Assembly (NCBI RefSeq): GCF_013520985.1
Contig: NZ_JACDTY010000028.1
Span: 1 to 63,342 of the forward strand
Length of the DNA stretch: 63,342 bases
From: Mesorhizobium neociceri
Lineage (GTDB): Bacteria; Pseudomonadota; Alphaproteobacteria; Rhizobiales; Rhizobiaceae
Reading direction: 5' to 3'
A program made the position numbers and the translations under genes. Positions 36,712-45,023 of this stretch are shown piece after piece (positions within the stretch are counted from its first letter, which is position 1; each line of letters opens with the position of its first letter). The notes under the pieces are model-generated. The model saw only the letters and a list, made by a program, of their open reading frames with translations. It was not told the origin of the DNA and ran no database searches.

Positions 36712-37146
36712 TTAACGGCAAAGCGAAATGCACTCTCGAACAGCGCGCCCGAGATCCTCTGGCGCACCTGTTGAGGACAAAATCGTGTCCAGCGGAATGG
36801 CACTCTCTCTGTTGACTTTGGCATAAGGGGTAAGCGTGAATTTGTCGTCACTTCCCTGGTCGACCGACATCTGACGGGATTTCCAACGGAGGGAGTTGTA
36901 TGACTTGAAGCCGAAGCGCGAAGCAGATCTGTCAAGAACGACCGTGTGTGCGATGTCGTCTGGCACATCGCTGGCATAAGCACCAAGCGCGTTCAGTGTT
37001 GCTAAGCCGATCTCTTTGTCGGAGATCGAAGGTAGCTCGCCAATCATGATGACGGGACCTGCGAACTTCTCCCAGCCGTCGCGGGTGGTAGCCATCGGAA
37101 TTGCAAACACCCTTTTATCAACTATGTTCAGGAAGCAATGTCTCAT
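36712..37146 (-). CDS. CdiI/DUF1436-like putative immunity protein
   Basis: The 144-residue product resembles DUF1436-type contact-dependent inhibition immunity proteins. It has an aromatic SYNSLRWKSRQMSVDQ segment, a LTPY strand and a closing TGAPEDLGRAVRECISLCR helix. The resemblance is from pattern memory and is moderate. The ATG at 37146 has GGGAG seven bases upstream, which rules out the longer open frame. No CdiA toxin gene is near. GC is visibly lower than in the RDD-SpoIIM-DUF58 genes upstream, suggesting separate acquisition. Confidence 0.5.
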   Translation of the reverse strand: MRHCFLNIVDKRVFAIPMATTRDGWEKFAGPVIMIGELPSISDKEIGLATLNALGAYASDVPDDIAHTVVLDRSASRFGFKSYNSLRWKSRQMSVDQGSDDKFTLTPYAKVNRESAIPLDTILSSTGAPEDLGRAVRECISLCR

Positions 37147-37172
37147 GTATCGACTCCCATCTGAGGCACAGC

Positions 37173-38033
37173 TCACCGCTGATACTTATCCGCCTTGCGG
37201 GTGCCCAGCAGAAGCTTGCGTTCTAGCTGTGCGCGCAGCTCGCCATAATAGGCGGTGAGGAAGGCCCTGGAATCGACCGGCTCGATCATCATGCCGATCT
37301 TGCGCCCGATCGTTTCGGCCACGGCTTTCAGCGCGAAATAGTCGTCGCGGCGCAGCACCTCTTCCAGCTTGTGCAATTCGGCAATGCCATAGGCGTCGAG
37401 CTGCGCCTGGGTGAAGCGGAAGGCGCGTGCGTTCTGGCGTTGCGACAGGTCTTCGACCAGCGCCAGCTTCGGCGCTTCGACCACCCATGTTCCGGCCAAA
37501 AGGTCGCCGATCCGCATGCGGTCGCGGTTGAACAGCGGAAACAAGGCAAACAGCAGCGCCCAGACCAGCCCGAAGATCGTCGACAGCGTGTCGGCGAGCC
37601 CCATCTCGCTGCGGCCGAGGATGATCGACAGCGGCAGGAAGATCTCGATCTCGCGCATCAGATTGCGGGCGATGACCTGATCGACCGAAAGGCCGGCGCC
37701 GCTGCGTGACGCCACCCGGATGCTGAGCATCCGCTTGCCGGGCGTGGCGGCGCGGCGGCCGGCCTCGAAGACGATGAAATAGGCGTTGCGCAGGAAGAAG
37801 ATCAGGATGATCCAGACAATGAACAGCGGCTGCGCGCCTTCGCCGTTGAGGCCGGCCAGCCCGAACAGCGCGATGATCGAGATCACAATTGCCGCGACGA
37901 TGATGATGACAAAGTCGAGCAGGAAGGCGGCGGCGCGGGTGCCGGCATCGGCGAGCTTGATCCGGAGATCGACGCCTTCCGGCGTGATCAGCGGCCGTAT
38001 CGTCGAGACGGCAGCGCGCCTAGCGGTCGCCAT
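37173..38033 (-). CDS. RDD family membrane protein
   Basis: The 286-residue protein has an RDD-type membrane domain: the first helix starts after GTRAAAFLLDF (the R and D of the family name). Further helices lie near 65-85 and 150-170, and GKRMLSIRV plus DRMRIGDLLAGTWVV are family segments. A soluble C-terminal tail of about 90 residues follows. Its start lies 14 bases inside the SpoIIM-type gene, so translation is coupled. It is the last core gene of the MoxR-DUF58 operon. Confidence 0.88.
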   Translation of the reverse strand: MATARRAAVSTIRPLITPEGVDLRIKLADAGTRAAAFLLDFVIIIVAAIVISIIALFGLAGLNGEGAQPLFIVWIILIFFLRNAYFIVFEAGRRAATPGKRMLSIRVASRSGAGLSVDQVIARNLMREIEIFLPLSIILGRSEMGLADTLSTIFGLVWALLFALFPLFNRDRMRIGDLLAGTWVVEAPKLALVEDLSQRQNARAFRFTQAQLDAYGIAELHKLEEVLRRDDYFALKAVAETIGRKIGMMIEPVDSRAFLTAYYGELRAQLERKLLLGTRKADKYQR

Positions 38034-39039
38034 GCCGCACCACCCTGAACAGATAGAAATAGCAGAGCCACAGCGTCAGCATGCCGCCGCCAATGGCATA
38101 GCGTGTGAGATCGCTGGTAATCACCTGCCTGCCGATGCCTTCGAGCAGGCCGGCACACAAAAGCATGATCGTCACCCCGACCATGGTGGTGGCGGCCACG
38201 CGTCCGGCATCGGCCGCCGCCGTCATCCGGGTCAGTTCGCCGGGGAAGGCGATGCGCGTGCCGATGCGCATGCCGGCGGCGCCCGCCAGCGCGATCGCGA
38301 ACATCTCGGTGGTGCCGTGGATGGACAGCCATCCGCCCAGTTCCAGGCCAAGCCCCTTGGCGACGTAGATCTGGAACATCGCGCCGAGCAGGCAGCCATT
38401 CATCAGGATGAGCAGCACGCTCGGCACGGCGAAAGCAAACCCGAGCGCGAAGGCCAGGATCGCCACCTGGACATTGTGCGTGAACAGATAGGCGGCGAAG
38501 CCCGACAGGAAATTGCTGTCGGCGCCATCATAAAGCACCTGCCGCAGCACTTCGGCTGAGGCGTCCGGGTTGCGTCCGCCTGCCAGACTCGGCGGAATGA
38601 TGGCGTCGAACCAGCCCTTGTCTTTCGCCACCAGCCAGTAGCCGGCGCCGAGACCGACAAACGTCAGAACAACCGACAGCACGGTCTCGCGCCACAAATC
38701 GCGAATGGCATGCGGCCAGTCGTGCAGGAAGAAATCGCCGATGCGCTGCCGCAAGCTGCGGCGCGCGCCATAGAGATAGAAATAGCCGCGTAGGCACAGC
38801 GCCTCGAGATAGCCGACCAGCGCATTGTCGAGCGACGTCGCCCGCGCCACCGAGAGCGACGACAGCGCCGAGCGGTAGAGCAGCGGCAGCGACAAAAGCT
38901 CGTCTTCCGACAGCGTGCGCGGCGCGCGTTTCTCGACCCGGGCGAGCAGCGCCTCGAACGCCTTCCAGTCGGCCTCGCGCTCCGAACGGAAGCTCGCCAG
39001 CGACTGGCGCACGGCATCCTTGCCGACAAGCGCGTTCAC
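38020..39039 (-). CDS. stage II sporulation protein M (SpoIIM)-like membrane protein
   Basis: The 339-residue protein has a soluble N-terminal third and at least five membrane helices in the rest. The segment FLSGFAAYLFTHNVQVAILAFALG followed by GWLSIHGTTEMFAIALAGAAG is typical of the SpoIIM/DUF95 family. In non-sporulating bacteria such proteins occur with MoxR and DUF58 genes and have no proven role. A GTG start at 39039 overlaps the DUF58 stop (GTGA), giving tight coupling. No ATG fits. Confidence 0.85.
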   Translation of the reverse strand: MNALVGKDAVRQSLASFRSEREADWKAFEALLARVEKRAPRTLSEDELLSLPLLYRSALSSLSVARATSLDNALVGYLEALCLRGYFYLYGARRSLRQRIGDFFLHDWPHAIRDLWRETVLSVVLTFVGLGAGYWLVAKDKGWFDAIIPPSLAGGRNPDASAEVLRQVLYDGADSNFLSGFAAYLFTHNVQVAILAFALGFAFAVPSVLLILMNGCLLGAMFQIYVAKGLGLELGGWLSIHGTTEMFAIALAGAAGMRIGTRIAFPGELTRMTAAADAGRVAATTMVGVTIMLLCAGLLEGIGRQVITSDLTRYAIGGGMLTLWLCYFYLFRVVRHGDR

Positions 39040-40346
39040 AACAGATCCTCCCGCTTGAGCTCGAGATAGCGCTCGACCAGCGCTGGCCCCAGCCTCTGGT
39101 GGTCGGCTTCGATGACATGCGCGCCGAGCAGCCGCAGCCTGCCGATGACGACCTGCCTTTCGCGCAGCAGCCCGCCGGCGACGACCGAGCGCGCCACATC
39201 CTCTGGTGTCTCCGGCGGCATGTCGGCCAGTGTCTCCAGCTCGACATCCTTCATCATCATGAACAGCACCAGATGCCGTTCGGTGAGCCGGCCGACGGTG
39301 CGCAGCATCAGCTCGGCGCTGATCGGATCGACGAAATCGGTGAAGATGATCACCAGCGAGCGCCGGTCGAGCCGCGCCGCCAGCGTCGTCAGCGCCAGGG
39401 TGAAATTGGTCTCCTCGGTGGAATAGTCGATCTCCGCCGCCCGCTTCTGGATCATGGCGAAGCTCGCCGAGCCGCGCACGGCGCCGCTGGAAACGCGCGG
39501 CCGCGCATCGAAGCCGAACAGGCTGACCATGTCGCCGCCCTTCAGCGCAATGAACGCCGACAGCAAGGCGGCGGTGACGGCGCGGTCGACCTTCGGCACG
39601 CCGTCGACGGGTTCGCACATCAGCCGGCCGCTATCGATGGCGAGCACGATGTTGTTGTTCTCCTCGATGCGGAACTCGCGCGCCAGAAGCCTGCCGTGAC
39701 GGGCACTGCGCTTCCAGTCGATCATCCGCCGGCCCATGCCGGGCTGGTAATCCTTGAGCGCCTCGAATTCGCGGCCCTGGCCGGCGCGCCGCTGCGCATG
39801 GCCGTCGGGCAGCGACTGGCGCTGCAGCAGCGTGATTGCTTCGTCGCGGGCGCTGCTGACGTCGGGCAGCACCGCGACCTTGCTGTCCATCGGCAGCACG
39901 ACCTGGTTCCAGACCAGCCCGAACGGCCCGCGCCAGCGCACCCACAGGCGATCGAACCTGGCAATGCCGCGCCGCAGCGCCTGGAATTTGAGGTCGAGCG
40001 ATGCGCCGCCGGCCTTGGCAGTCAATGCGCCGCCGGTGCCGCCCAGCGGCTCCAGCCGCTCATCATGGCCAAGACGCGCCTGCACGGCGCGCGGACGCCC
40101 GCTGAGCCTGGCGGTGACATTGACGGTGAACTGGCCGCCGACGCTGACCTGCGGCGGCGCCTGGATGCTGGCGTCCAGGGAAGCCCGTCCGCGCCCGGCG
40201 GCCGCGTCCACGGCCAGGAAAGCAAGTAGCACGCAGATCCACAGCAGGCCGAGATACCAAAGCGACGGCAGCGCGAGCGCGATCAGGAAGGCCGGTATTG
40301 CACCTGCCGCACCTGCCCAGACTGCCCGGCCGCTCGGATAGATCAA
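39036..40346 (-). CDS. DUF58 domain protein
   Basis: The 436-residue product has two hydrophobic segments near residues 10-45 and a soluble remainder. The DUF58 signature GREFEALKDYQPGMGRRMIDWKRSARHG lies near 195-220, followed by a von Willebrand A-like fold with VLAIDSGRLM. DUF58 proteins work with MoxR AAA ATPases, probably in protein complex assembly or stress response. It overlaps moxR by four bases (ATGA) and the SpoIIM-type gene by four bases. Confidence 0.9.
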   Translation of the reverse strand: MIYPSGRAVWAGAAGAIPAFLIALALPSLWYLGLLWICVLLAFLAVDAAAGRGRASLDASIQAPPQVSVGGQFTVNVTARLSGRPRAVQARLGHDERLEPLGGTGGALTAKAGGASLDLKFQALRRGIARFDRLWVRWRGPFGLVWNQVVLPMDSKVAVLPDVSSARDEAITLLQRQSLPDGHAQRRAGQGREFEALKDYQPGMGRRMIDWKRSARHGRLLAREFRIEENNNIVLAIDSGRLMCEPVDGVPKVDRAVTAALLSAFIALKGGDMVSLFGFDARPRVSSGAVRGSASFAMIQKRAAEIDYSTEETNFTLALTTLAARLDRRSLVIIFTDFVDPISAELMLRTVGRLTERHLVLFMMMKDVELETLADMPPETPEDVARSVVAGGLLRERQVVIGRLRLLGAHVIEADHQRLGPALVERYLELKREDLL

Positions 40347-41296
40347 CGTGGCGCTTCCGTCTGGTCGACCAAGTCGGTCACGATCTGCTCGACCAGGCGG
40401 CCGTCGATCTGCGCCGCCGGCGAAAGGATCACGCGATGGCGCAGCGCCGGCACCGCAAGCGCCTTGACGTCGTCGGGGATGACATAGGCACGCCCGTCGA
40501 GGGCTGCGCGGGCGCGCGACGCCCTGGCCAGCATGGCGCCCGCACGCGGGCTGGCGCCGACTTCGAGGTCGGGGCTGGCGCGCGTCGCCCGCACCAGCCT
40601 TGCGATATAGTCGACGACATCGTCGACCAGCATGACCTCGCCGACGGTCGCCAACGCCTTTTCCAGCGTCTTGCGGTCGGCCTGGGCGGTGATGCCGTAT
40701 TGCTTGATATCGTGCGAGGCGGTGCCGCCGCCATGATGGATGATCGCCTTTTCCTCTTCGGGGCCGGGGTAGCTCACCCGGTGCTTGAACAGGAAACGGT
40801 CGAGCTGCGCCTCGGGCAGGGGATAGACGCCCTGATGTTCGATCGGGTTCTGCGTCGCCACCACCATGAAATTCTGGCCGAGCGAATGGGTGGTGCCATC
40901 GAAGGTGACGGCATGCTCTTGCATCGCCTCCAGAAGGGCGGCCTGCGTCTTGGGCGGCGTGCGGTTGATTTCGTCGGCAAGCAACAGGTCGCAGAAGATC
41001 GGGCCGCGCGTCAGCGTGAATTGCCCGGACTGGAAATTGTAGATGTTGGAGCCGACTATGTCGCCGGGCATCAGGTCCGGCGTGAACTGGATACGGCCAT
41101 AGACGACGCCCAGCGCCTGGGCGAAGCAGCGCGCCGTCATCGTCTTGGCCGTGCCCGGCGGCCCCTCGAGCAGAATATGCCCGCCGGCGAACAATGCCGT
41201 CAGCATCAGATCGACCGTATCATGTTGCCCGGTGATGGCCTTGGCCACCTCTTCCCTGATCTGAGTCGCCAGGGCCTTTACATCATCGACGTTCAC
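40343..41296 (-). CDS. moxR: MoxR-family AAA ATPase
   Basis: The 317-residue AAA+ protein has Walker A GPPGTAKT near residues 44-51 and Walker B LLLADEINRTPPKTQAALLEAM near 105. Sensor 1 lies in VVATQNPIEHQG, and a C-terminal lid domain follows. The GTG at 41296 is used because GGAGG lies just upstream. The open frame extends further back but inside the DUF4350 gene. MoxR ATPases act as chaperones for metal insertion or complex assembly together with VWA proteins such as DUF58. Confidence 0.92.
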   Translation of the reverse strand: MNVDDVKALATQIREEVAKAITGQHDTVDLMLTALFAGGHILLEGPPGTAKTMTARCFAQALGVVYGRIQFTPDLMPGDIVGSNIYNFQSGQFTLTRGPIFCDLLLADEINRTPPKTQAALLEAMQEHAVTFDGTTHSLGQNFMVVATQNPIEHQGVYPLPEAQLDRFLFKHRVSYPGPEEEKAIIHHGGGTASHDIKQYGITAQADRKTLEKALATVGEVMLVDDVVDYIARLVRATRASPDLEVGASPRAGAMLARASRARAALDGRAYVIPDDVKALAVPALRHRVILSPAAQIDGRLVEQIVTDLVDQTEAPR

Positions 41297-42488
41297 CGAG
41301 CCTCCTTGCCGTCCAGTCGTGCAGCTTTTCGGCTGCCTCATGCATTTGTGTCAGGGTCTTTGCCGCGTCGGCGGCCTGCAGGCGGGTCGTGAATCCGCCG
41401 GGTTCGTCCTTATCGCGGGAATCGAGCCAGCGGTCGAGCGCTTCGCCCTGCAATCCATGCGGCGCGCCGAGCAGCGCGCCGGCGCGTACGCGTGCCAGCG
41501 CACCATAACGGTCGCCCAGTTCCTCCAGCCGGCCGGCGCGACGCAACAGCATCGCCGTGGTGTCGACCAGTGCGCGCTTGCCGAAGGCGATGGCGCGCTG
41601 ATCGGCACGCGGCGGTCCGAACCGGCCAAGGCCATGCAGGAAGGCAAGTGCCGCCGCCGCCAGGATGGTCAGCGTCAACGCCAGGAAGGGCGGCTCGACC
41701 AGAAGCTTGGCGAGATCGTATTTCCGTCCCATGCCATGCAGCGTCAGGTCGAACATCACCGGACCCTCTTCGGACTGCAGGAACTCGATCAGCTTGAGCG
41801 CCGCAGCCGCCTTGTCGGGATCCTTTAAGCCAGCATTGTTGATGAGATCGGGGTCGGTCAGGATATAGAACCGCTCGTCTTCCACTTCGGTCAGCACGGC
41901 CTTGCCGTTGCCGGCGGCAATCAGCGGAGTTTCGTCGGCCACCCACTGCAACCGGTCGGGTACATTGACCGTCTGACCAGCGACGTCGAGTTGCTTGACC
42001 GTCGTCTCGCCTTCACCGAGCTTCGCCTTGGCGATGCGGCCGAGCCAGTCGTTCACCACGACGTCCGGCAGCCGCTGGATCTTCATCTCCCAGCCCTCAT
42101 GCTGGAACAGCGGCAAGGTCGCCCATTTTGGAAGCACGAACAGCGTATCCAGGCCCTTGCGAAGCTTGATGATGTTGGCGAGCGCATCCGGGTCGCTGTC
42201 GGGCGAAATGGTGACGACCAGCAGCATTTCGGTCTCGAGGTCACTGTCGGACCGCGCCATATCAGGCGCTTCGCCGGTCAGCTTCAGCCATTCCGCCAGG
42301 CCGGCATAGCCAATGCCGCTCTTCGACAAGGGTGTCGCGCCGCCGACGCTGGGCTGACGGAAGTCGGGGGCATAGGTGGACAACAGGAAGAAGCCCGCCG
42401 CCGCGAGCAGGCTGGCGAAAATGCCCCAGAACAGCGTCCTTCGGCTGAACGGTTCCTGCTGGGCGATGTCGGCGGTCGAAGCACTCAC
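41283..42488 (-). CDS. DUF4350 domain membrane protein
   Basis: The 401-residue protein has a membrane helix near residues 19-38 and a long extracytoplasmic DUF4350 domain. That domain holds LLVVTISPDSDPDALANIIK and a FYILTDPDLINNAGL segment, as in intraflagellar-transport-52/GATase-like folds. A second helix near 270-290 and a cytoplasmic tail follow. Its 3' end overlaps moxR by 14 bases and its start overlaps the DUF4129 gene by four, as expected for this conserved operon. Confidence 0.85.
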   Translation of the reverse strand: MSASTADIAQQEPFSRRTLFWGIFASLLAAAGFFLLSTYAPDFRQPSVGGATPLSKSGIGYAGLAEWLKLTGEAPDMARSDSDLETEMLLVVTISPDSDPDALANIIKLRKGLDTLFVLPKWATLPLFQHEGWEMKIQRLPDVVVNDWLGRIAKAKLGEGETTVKQLDVAGQTVNVPDRLQWVADETPLIAAGNGKAVLTEVEDERFYILTDPDLINNAGLKDPDKAAAALKLIEFLQSEEGPVMFDLTLHGMGRKYDLAKLLVEPPFLALTLTILAAAALAFLHGLGRFGPPRADQRAIAFGKRALVDTTAMLLRRAGRLEELGDRYGALARVRAGALLGAPHGLQGEALDRWLDSRDKDEPGGFTTRLQAADAAKTLTQMHEAAEKLHDWTARRLGERR

Positions 42489-43117
42489 ACCCAGGCATCC
42501 CTGAACACGAATCGCTCATAGGCGCCGCGCGCCTCCTGCCAGCCTTCCGGCCCGACCGGCCGGCGCGCGAACAGCGCCGCCTCGACAATGCGTGCGATCT
42601 GGGTGAAGGCGCTGCGCGCCCGCGTCGGGATCGAAGCCGCGCTGGCGATGTCGCGCGCGGTCAGCGACGGGCGCAGGAAGTCGGGCAGGCGGCCGGCAAT
42701 GTCGGCGACGCTGCGGCGAAGCAGGAGATGCACCGCCTCGTCATAGTCGCCGCGGGCGGCCAGCGCATCGGCTTCCGACAACAGGATCTGCGCGGCACCG
42801 ACGTCGGGACGCCATATCGCTTCCGCCTCGGTCACGCTCTTCTTGCGCCGCCAGGGCAGGCGCCAGGCGACGCCTTTCACCTCAAGGAAAATCAGCAACA
42901 GGATGATCGCGGCACCCGTGATCACCGCGCCCCAGAACAGGTAGATCATGTAGGGGCCAAGCCATTTCAGGAACTCGCCCAGCGGCTTCAGCCACTCGGG
43001 CGTCTCCGGTGGCCTGAAGGCCGGCAGGTCGAACTGGATCGAATCGTCCGACAGCAACTGCTTGTGCAGTTTGGCCAGCCATTCGGCTTGCGCAGCGTCC
43101 GGCTGTGCAGCAGTCAC
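42485..43117 (-). CDS. DUF4129 domain protein, first gene of the MoxR operon
   Basis: The 210-residue product has one membrane helix near residues 55-78. A C-terminal DUF4129 domain follows, with ADALAARGDYDEAVHLLLRRSV, PSLTARDIA and FTQIARIVEAALFARRPV. A GTG at 43117 is chosen because a purine-rich GGGGGCGA lies upstream; a TTG at 43135 is the alternative and no ATG fits. It is the first gene of a six-gene leftward operon and is divergent from the tandem membrane proteins. Confidence 0.82.
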   Translation of the reverse strand: MTAAQPDAAQAEWLAKLHKQLLSDDSIQFDLPAFRPPETPEWLKPLGEFLKWLGPYMIYLFWGAVITGAAIILLLIFLEVKGVAWRLPWRRKKSVTEAEAIWRPDVGAAQILLSEADALAARGDYDEAVHLLLRRSVADIAGRLPDFLRPSLTARDIASAASIPTRARSAFTQIARIVEAALFARRPVGPEGWQEARGAYERFVFRDAWV

Positions 43118-43267
43118 CTTTTCGCCCCCATGCAACCTGCGGTTCGCGCGCCGACACTGACAATGCAGCGCAACATTTGCAAGTGGGCTAGACGCGGCTC
43201 GTCAATCTTGGCAAATTTACTACTGCGGTCGCCGGACAATATTCGGCGATGAAACAGGGGGCGCATC

Positions 43268-44050
43268 ATGACTTCGGCAACATTTGCACGGCCTGAGAAA
43301 TTCCAGATCGGCAGGGTCTTCAACAACATCTTCTCGGTCATCGGCCGCAATGTCGGCCTGACGGTGGGAATGGCCGTGCTGTTTTCAGGACTGCCCACGA
43401 TCATCATCCAGCTCTGGACCAACTCGCGGATGGAGGCGCTTCTTCAAGCCGATCCGGGTGCTGCGGCCGATCCCACCTTCGCGCTGCGCAATTCCTGGGT
43501 CACGTTTGTCGCCATTTTCATAAGCGCCATTTTCGGACTGCTGCTTCAGTCGGCGCTTGTTCGCGCCACGATCGAGGATCTTAACGGCAAGCGCCCGAAC
43601 ATTGGCGACTGTCTGCAGATCGCGATTCGGTTTCTGCTGCCGACCCTGGGGATAGGCTTCCTCGTTGCCCTGGGGTCGGGCCTGGCCATGATCGCCTTGG
43701 TCGTGCCCGGCATCATCCTGTGGCTCGGCTGGTCGGTTTCGGTACCGGTTCTGATCCAGGAGCGGCTCGGCGTCTTTGGTTCAATGTCACGCAGCCGCAC
43801 CCTGACCAAGGGCAGCCGCTGGTCGCTGTTCGGCCTGTTCCTGATCCTGATTATCATCGCCATGGTCATCCAGGGGGCGGTCGGCGTGCTCGTGTATCTC
43901 TTCCACGGTATTGCCGCCGTTATCGTGGCTGGCCTGGTGCAGAGTGTTATGGCGATGCTGCTGTCGGTCGCCGCCGCGGTCAGCTATGTCGAGCTGCGCC
44001 AGGTCAGGGAAGGCACCAGCGTAGACGAACTGGCCGAGATATTCTCGTAA
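43268..44050 (+). CDS. multi-pass membrane protein, paralogue 1 (GDPD membrane domain/YciC-like)
   Basis: The 260-residue integral membrane protein has about six hydrophobic segments separated by conserved short loops. It contains EDLNGKRPNIGDCLQIAIR, IQERLGVFGSMSRSRTLTKG and the tail YVELRQVREGTSVDELAEIFS. These resemble the membrane domain of glycerophosphoryl diester phosphodiesterases and YciC-like proteins. It is followed 63 bases later by a close paralogue. It is divergent from the MoxR-DUF58 operon and may share its promoter region. Function is unknown. Confidence 0.78.
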   Translation: MTSATFARPEKFQIGRVFNNIFSVIGRNVGLTVGMAVLFSGLPTIIIQLWTNSRMEALLQADPGAAADPTFALRNSWVTFVAIFISAIFGLLLQSALVRATIEDLNGKRPNIGDCLQIAIRFLLPTLGIGFLVALGSGLAMIALVVPGIILWLGWSVSVPVLIQERLGVFGSMSRSRTLTKGSRWSLFGLFLILIIIAMVIQGAVGVLVYLFHGIAAVIVAGLVQSVMAMLLSVAAAVSYVELRQVREGTSVDELAEIFS

Positions 44051-44068
44051 GCCGAGATGTTTGCACTG

Positions 44069-44090
44069 CCTTGACCCAATTGGGTCAAGG
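44069..44090. promoter_or_regulatory. perfect 22-bp palindrome between the two paralogues
   Basis: A 22-bp sequence centred on AATT is its own exact reverse complement, with arms CCTTGACCCAA and TTGGGTCAAGG and no spacer. It is not followed by a T-run, so it is more like an operator than a terminator. It lies 19 bases after the first gene and 23 bases before the second. Confidence 0.55.
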
Positions 44091-44113
44091 CATGTGTCAG
44101 GGCAGGGGGCATC

Positions 44114-44986
44114 GTGACGTCACTGACGCAGGAACGACCGGAAAAATTCCGCATCGGCAGGGTTTTCAGCAACAGCTTTGCGGTCATCGGCCGCAATCTG
44201 GGTTTCCTTGCAGTGGTTGTCGGACTTTTTTCGACCCTGCCCGCACTGCTGTACAACCTCTGGAATCTGTCCCGGGTTGCCACGATGGTGAATGTACGCG
44301 TCGGCGGAAACGCCTTCGAAACGTCCGCCATGGAAAGCTATTCGGCGGTATCGGTGATTGCTTCTCTGATCATCTTTGTGCTGGCCTTGCTGGTGCAGGC
44401 TGCGCTGGTGAGGGGAGCGATCGAGGATCTGAACGGCAAGCGGCCCGTCATCGGCGACTGCATCCAGATAGCATTGCGCAGCTTCTTCCCCACGCTCGGC
44501 ATAGGCATTCTGGTCATTATCACCCTGGTGGTGGCTGTTTTTGTGATGGTTTTCATCTCCTGGCTCATTCCCCCTGTCGGGTGGCTGATCGGGCTCGCCC
44601 TGGCGTTGATCCCCGCTTTTGTGTGGCTGATTTCCGTATCGGTTTCCGTGCCCATTGCGGTTCAGGAGAGGCTTGGCGTATTCGGCTCGATATCGCGCAG
44701 CCGAACCCTGACCAAGGGCAGCCGCTGGTCGATATTCTGGCTGCTGCTGATCATTTGCGTGGCGGCGATGCTGATCCAGGCGGTGTTCTCGTTGTTTTTC
44801 GGGCTGGCAATCGCCAGCACCGGCGGTATCACAGGTGCCGGGATCATTGTCGGAGCGATCGGCAGCAGTCTTGTGTCGACAATCTTCTCGACGATGCTGT
44901 CGGTGACGGTTGCCGTCGCGTATGTCGAACTGCGCCAGGTCAAGGAAGGCACCAGCGTCGACGAACTGGCGGAGATTTTCTCGTAA
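44114..44986 (+). CDS. multi-pass membrane protein, paralogue 2
   Basis: The 290-residue product is a tandem duplicate of the upstream gene. It shares the N-terminal PEKFRIGRVF.N.F.VIGRN pattern, EDLNGKRPVIGDCIQIALR, the QERLGVFGSISRSRTLTKGSRWS segment and the tail VKEGTSVDELAEIFS. It has an extra N-proximal loop with NVRVGGNAFETSAMES. The start codon is the ATC-flanking GTG at 44114. About six to seven membrane helices are seen. Divergence between the copies in the loops suggests different partners. Confidence 0.78.
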   Translation: MTSLTQERPEKFRIGRVFSNSFAVIGRNLGFLAVVVGLFSTLPALLYNLWNLSRVATMVNVRVGGNAFETSAMESYSAVSVIASLIIFVLALLVQAALVRGAIEDLNGKRPVIGDCIQIALRSFFPTLGIGILVIITLVVAVFVMVFISWLIPPVGWLIGLALALIPAFVWLISVSVSVPIAVQERLGVFGSISRSRTLTKGSRWSIFWLLLIICVAAMLIQAVFSLFFGLAIASTGGITGAGIIVGAIGSSLVSTIFSTMLSVTVAVAYVELRQVKEGTSVDELAEIFS

Positions 44987-45023
44987 AGAAGACGCCGCTC
45001 CGGCCGGCTGGGCCAGCCACATC

